Assembly (NCBI RefSeq): GCF_002914525.1
Contig: NZ_LODW01000048.1
Coordinates: 310,001 to 374,000 of the forward strand
DNA: 64,000 nt
Reading direction: 5' to 3'
From: Rhizobium hidalgonense
GTDB taxonomy: Bacteria > Pseudomonadota > Alphaproteobacteria > Rhizobiales > Rhizobiaceae
Of this stretch, positions 63,384 to 64,000 are shown piece by piece. A program made the translations under genes and the position numbers. Under the pieces are notes generated by a model. It did no database searches. It was not told where the DNA came from and worked only from the letters and a program-made list of their open reading frames with translations. Position 1 is the stretch's first letter. Every line of letters begins with the position of its first letter.

Positions 63384-63450
63384 TCGCAACACGATTGCCG
63401 CTGGCGCAGAGATGCGTCGGCAAAACTCATCTGTTTTTGAAAGTTTGAAC

Positions 63451-64000
63451 ATGGCCTTGAACATTCTCGACACGAACGGCGCCACAGTTACCAAGACCGG
63501 CGCTGAGTTCGAAGGTTACGACGTTATCCGCTACTCCGCCGCTAATCCTCTCTCCGCCGTCGCCCTCACCGTCTCAGATTCCAGCTTGGCAGACCTCGCC
63601 GACGAGTTGGGCTCCGTTTCCGCGAGCGTCAGGGGCTCGAGCGGCCCCAATACGATCACGACGGGCGCCGGCAACGACACCATAGTGAGTGGTGGTGGCG
63701 CAGACACGCTGAGCGGCGGCGCCGGCAACGACTTGCTCAATGGTGAAGCCGGCAATGACACGCTGAATGGCGGCGATGGCAATGACGAGATTTACGGCGG
63801 CGTCGGCAATGACGTCATCAAGGGCGGCGCGGGTAATGACACGATTAGCGACGGAGATTATTTTTCCGATGTCGCTGAAACCTTCAATATCGACGCCGGC
63901 GATGGCAACGACAAAGTGATTTTGTTCAACGGCTCTTTCGTCAAGATATCGGGAACGATAGACGGCGGGGCCGGCACCGACACGCTGCAAGCCAATGATC
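63451..64000 (+). CDS. Second RTX-type protein, tandem paralogue (runs off the right edge)
   Basis: Starts ATG 63451, 67 nt after the previous stop. The first ~180 codons match the first module of the upstream protein closely: ALNILDTNGATVTKTGAEFE, GYDVIRYSAANPLSAVALTV, then RTX nonapeptides GNDTIVSGGGADTLSGGAGN. The stretch DVAETFNIDAGDGNDKVI and ISGTIDGGAGTDTLQAND keeps the same order. It arose by duplication. Length unknown. Confidence 0.88.
   Translation, partial: MALNILDTNGATVTKTGAEFEGYDVIRYSAANPLSAVALTVSDSSLADLADELGSVSASVRGSSGPNTITTGAGNDTIVSGGGADTLSGGAGNDLLNGEAGNDTLNGGDGNDEIYGGVGNDVIKGGAGNDTISDGDYFSDVAETFNIDAGDGNDKVILFNGSFVKISGTIDGGAGTDTLQAND

Noticed and set aside
59650..63900. Regular short repeats that could suggest CRISPR or minisatellite
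   Set aside because: They encode RTX nonapeptides in one long reading frame and have no conserved repeat-spacer pattern.
1..64000. tRNA, rRNA, complete insertion sequences, integrases
   Set aside because: None was recognised by eye. A tRNAscan or ISfinder search was not possible, so a short element could have been missed.

Overview
The window looks like chromosomal DNA of a Rhizobium species (R. leguminosarum/etli type). The reasons are alphaproteobacterial codon use with GC-rich third positions, typical rhizobial families (DUF982, DUF1127-like, DUF1501/DUF1800, DUF3772-MscS, OhrR/Ohr, UvrB with long terminal extensions) and several families of palindromic intergenic repeats of the rhizobial kind. 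No rRNA, tRNA, CRISPR array or complete insertion sequence was seen. The assignment comes from sequence recognition only; no search was run.

Layout. 1-2230: accessory-looking edge with a partial AAA-like ATPase gene, a divergent XRE regulator, an AT-rich gene-free stretch carrying an iteron-like 20-bp repeat, and a DUF1127-like gene. 2.3-14.4 kb: regulators and envelope genes, namely a GlxA-type AraC regulator, two paralogous double-receiver response regulators (one with GGDEF), a dinB-tetR operon with its operator, arsC, a large MscS channel, DUF924, a REC-histidine kinase hybrid and a DHA2 efflux pump with a leader terminator. 14.9-26.7 kb: a large co-directional locus for triose/polyol use, made of a six-gene ABC importer of GlpSTPQUV-like layout followed by dihydroxyacetone-kinase-type genes (a DhaK-DhaL fusion, DhaL, DhaM, HPr, EI, a small HTH protein and a second DhaK). 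26.7-30.8 kb: alpha/beta hydrolases; one is frameshifted and the next has a mismatched start. 31.4-34.1 kb: ohrR-nudix-(DUF3095)-ohr, with three near-identical operators over both promoters. 34.2-44.4 kb: methyltransferase, extensin-like lipoprotein, chemoreceptor, thioesterase, DUF1501/DUF1800 pair, DUF486. 44.7-53.4 kb: methyltransferase, divergent NmrA/LysR pair with a shared palindrome, SulP transporter with a structured leader, single-domain response regulator, DUF4087, DUF899, and an adenylate cyclase with an N-terminal CxxC pair. 53.5-58.5 kb: repeat-rich zone with damaged genes (DUF982 without a normal start, lipoprotein without its lipobox Cys, SRAP remnant with an in-frame amber) around an unusually long uvrB. 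58.7-64 kb: a GNAT gene and two tandem RTX-type secreted proteins, the first with three copies of a ~365-residue module; the second runs off the window.

How the parts fit. The ABC importer probably brings in glycerol, dihydroxyacetone or a related ketose/polyol, and the Dha kinases, fed with phosphate by their own EI-HPr-DhaM relay, phosphorylate it. That relay is notable in an organism group that otherwise has mainly a regulatory PTS. The ohr locus is a compact organic-peroxide defence circuit with sites readable directly from the sequence. The double-receiver proteins, REC-HWE kinase, lone receiver, chemoreceptor and cyclase suggest dense signalling. The best candidates for something new are the ABC/Dha/PTS locus with its small HTH protein, the leader RNAs before the DHA2 pump and SulP, the repeat carried inside the uvrB reading frame, and the tandem RTX proteins.
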